From the NCBI RefSeq assembly GCF_000170835.1, contig NZ_ABCP01000001.1:186001-250000 (forward strand): a stretch of 64,000 bases of DNA, read 5' to 3'. The notes under the pieces were generated by a model. It was not told the DNA's origin and did no database searches. It worked only from the letters and a program-made list of their open reading frames with translations. This stretch comes from Marinobacter algicola DG893 (lineage in GTDB: Bacteria; Pseudomonadota; Gammaproteobacteria; Pseudomonadales; Oleiphilaceae). The position numbers were made by a program, and so were the translations under genes. This document shows, piece after piece, positions 62,215-64,000 of the stretch. Position 1 is the first letter of the stretch, and every line of letters starts with the position of its first letter.

Positions 62215-64000
62215 CTACTGACCGGCAAGGCTCTTGTGGACCACCTCATAGACGTCCCGCGACAATCCGGACTTGTCGCGAATGGTCTCCAGCGCCGATT
62301 TCATCTGGTCGCCGTGAACCGGCGCGAATTTGCGCCAGCGGGTCAGCGGGGATACCAGCCTGGCCGCAATCTGTGGATTACTGTCATCCAGCTTCCGTAC
62401 CTGCTCTGCCAGGAATTGATAACCTGCTCCATCCTCTGCGTGAAAGGCAGGGAGATTCTGGCCGGCAAATACCCCGATCACCGAGCGGATCTTGTTGGGG
62501 TTCTTCCAGTCAAACGCCGAGTGCTCCATCAGTTCATGGATTTTGCGCAGACCTCCGGTACGACTACTGCCCGACTGCACCGCGAACCATTGTTCAACCA
62601 CCTGTGGATCGTCCTTCCACTGGCGATAGAAGTCTGCAAGCGCCTGCTCCTGCTCTTTTTCGTAACCGGAATTCACCAGTGCACGAAGGGCACCCATGCG
62701 ATCCGTCATGTTATCGGACTCGTTAAACTGGCTTATCGCCAGCGTCCGGCCTTCTTCATCATCTACGTGCAGGAGCCAGGCCAGCGCAGTATTCCGCAAG
62801 CTTCGACGCGCCACGGCCTCCGGCGTCACCTCGTAGGGACCGCTCAGGGTGTTGCGATGATAGCAGGCCAGAAGCTCGTCTCTTAGCGATCTCGCCAGAT
62901 GCTCAAGCACGCGTTCACGGGCCCTGTGGATGGCCGGCACGTTAGGCTGATCAGCCAGTTCGATCAGATAGGCTTCGGATGGCAGTTGCAGCATTTTGGC
63001 AACCAGCGCCTGATCCAGGGATGAATCCGCCAACAGGCTGCGATAGGCCTCAACCAGTCCGGCGTCCACGTTCTCACCTGTGGAGGATACCAGGGAGTTA
63101 ATAACGTCCACCGCCAGGCGCTGTCCCGCGTCCCAGCGATTGAAACCGTCCGGGTCATGGCTCATCAGGAAGGTGAGCTGCTCCCGCGTCCACGGGTAGA
63201 AAACCCGCACCGGTGCCGAGAACCCCCGCAACAATGAAGGCACAGGCCGCTCCGACAAACCGTGGAATTCGAAGGTATGACTGGCGTCGGTCAACTCCAG
63301 GACACAGTCCATTGGCGCCTCGGCATCATCTGCAGTCAGCTTCAGTGGCAACGGCTGGCCATCGGCACTCAGCAGTCCGATGGCAAACGGAATGTGCTGC
63401 GGCTTCTTATTAGTCTGGCCCGGCGTATCCGGGATCGACTGGTCGATGGTCAGGCGATAGATGCCGGCAGCATCATCAAACTCATCCCGCACCGTCAACT
63501 CCGGCGTACCAGACTGCTCGTACCAGAGACGGAACTGCGACAGGTCACGTCCACTGGCATCCTCCATGGCGCGGACAAAATCGTCTGTTGTCACCGCCTG
63601 ACCGTCATGCCGCTCAAAGTACAGATCACTGCCCTTGCGGAACAGGTCGGCTCCCAGCAGCGTGTGGATCATGCCTACCACTTCCGAACCTTTCTCGTAG
63701 ATGGTCAGCGTGTAGAAGTTCGTGATCTCCATATAGGATTCCGGACGAACCGGGTGCGCCATTGGCCCCGCATCCTCGGCGAACTGAGCGGTGCGAAGCA
63801 TGGTCGCATCCTCAATCCGCTTGACGGTGGGCGACCCCACATCGGCAGAAAAACAGGAATCCCGAAACACCGTGAAGCCTTCTTTCAGGCTGAGCTGGAA
63901 CCAGTCGCGACAGGTCACGCGGTTACCAGACCAGTTGTGGAAGTACTCGTGGGCCACGATGGACTCGATGCGCTGGAATGCCATATCCGTCGCGGTTTCC
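62215..64000 (-). CDS. pepN: Aminopeptidase N, C-terminal two thirds (cut by window edge)
   Basis: About 594 residues visible; the frame is open through base 64000 (ETATD just ahead of the first internal Met), so the N-terminus and the GAMEN motif lie outside. The M1 metallopeptidase zinc site HEYFHNW and the distal Glu in SLKEG are present close to the left border of the visible part, followed by RDSCFSADVGS. The C-terminal helical domain is complete, ending YEVVHKSLAGQ. It removes N-terminal amino acids from peptides in the cytoplasm. A start at the internal ATG 63984 is rejected because the conserved sequence continues past it. Confidence 0.96.
   Translation of the reverse strand, partial: ETATDMAFQRIESIVAHEYFHNWSGNRVTCRDWFQLSLKEGFTVFRDSCFSADVGSPTVKRIEDATMLRTAQFAEDAGPMAHPVRPESYMEITNFYTLTIYEKGSEVVGMIHTLLGADLFRKGSDLYFERHDGQAVTTDDFVRAMEDASGRDLSQFRLWYEQSGTPELTVRDEFDDAAGIYRLTIDQSIPDTPGQTNKKPQHIPFAIGLLSADGQPLPLKLTADDAEAPMDCVLELTDASHTFEFHGLSERPVPSLLRGFSAPVRVFYPWTREQLTFLMSHDPDGFNRWDAGQRLAVDVINSLVSSTGENVDAGLVEAYRSLLADSSLDQALVAKMLQLPSEAYLIELADQPNVPAIHRARERVLEHLARSLRDELLACYHRNTLSGPYEVTPEAVARRSLRNTALAWLLHVDDEEGRTLAISQFNESDNMTDRMGALRALVNSGYEKEQEQALADFYRQWKDDPQVVEQWFAVQSGSSRTGGLRKIHELMEHSAFDWKNPNKIRSVIGVFAGQNLPAFHAEDGAGYQFLAEQVRKLDDSNPQIAARLVSPLTRWRKFAPVHGDQMKSALETIRDKSGLSRDVYEVVHKSLAGQ

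Overview
The window looks like chromosomal DNA of a marine, halotolerant gammaproteobacterium, most likely Marinobacter or a close relative. The support is gene content and order: tRNA-Pro(GGG), then merR–ihfA–pheT–pheS–rplT–rpmI–infC–thrS read on the minus strand; a DUF1329/YCF48/RND set; a TAXI-type TRAP transporter; a BCCT carrier; and a glucosylglycerate operon. The genus is an inference. No insertion sequence, integrase, CRISPR array, rRNA or replication origin was seen. Nearly all of the window is coding.

Layout. 0-6.4 kb: 5'-part of a GDP-mannose pyrophosphorylase gene cut by the left edge, a glyoxalase I-like gene, a DUF1853 gene, a membrane GGDEF protein, an MFS-PlsC fusion and an orphan periplasmic binding protein. 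6.7-14.2 kb: an orphan type VI secretion cargo module, vgrG–DUF4123 adaptor–VasX-like effector–membrane protein (the candidate immunity gene), with no T6SS core genes in view. 14.3-16.4 kb: two tail-to-tail MDR-family oxidoreductases.

16.4-22.3 kb: a minus-strand operon with a complete glucosylglycerate cycle. Glycerate kinase makes phosphoglycerate, a GT81 synthase adds glucose, a HAD phosphatase releases glucosylglycerate, and a GH13_18 phosphorylase can return glucose-1-phosphate and glycerate. A DUF3524 (tRNA-queuosine mannosyltransferase-like) gene and a quinone oxidoreductase gene follow in the same transcriptional direction. 22.4-37.2 kb: selO, class I fumarase, enoyl-CoA hydratase, two large convergent lipoprotein hydrolases (VolA/Pla-1-type lipase and Ntn acylase), a family III CoA-transferase with a divergent AraC regulator, a TPR-like periplasmic protein and rmuC.

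38.0-41.2 kb: a tightly coupled triad of retropepsin-like lipoprotein, inactive transglutaminase-7TM protein and ATP-grasp ligase-like protein, resembling a predicted peptide-modification system of the envelope. It is followed by a BCCT transporter and a divergent membrane-anchored glutamate-synthase-domain protein. 44.9-52.9 kb: the conserved translation block, with an AUU-started infC and an attenuator-like region ahead of pheST. 53.0-56.7 kb: a TAXI-TRAP transporter. 56.9-62.0 kb: DUF1329–YCF48–RND, a probable envelope lipid/hydrophobe transport set. The right edge cuts pepN.

The candidates most worth following are the membrane protein behind the VasX-like effector, the glucosylglycerate cycle with its DUF3524 passenger, the envelope triad, and the shared lipoprotein tether of the two hydrolases.
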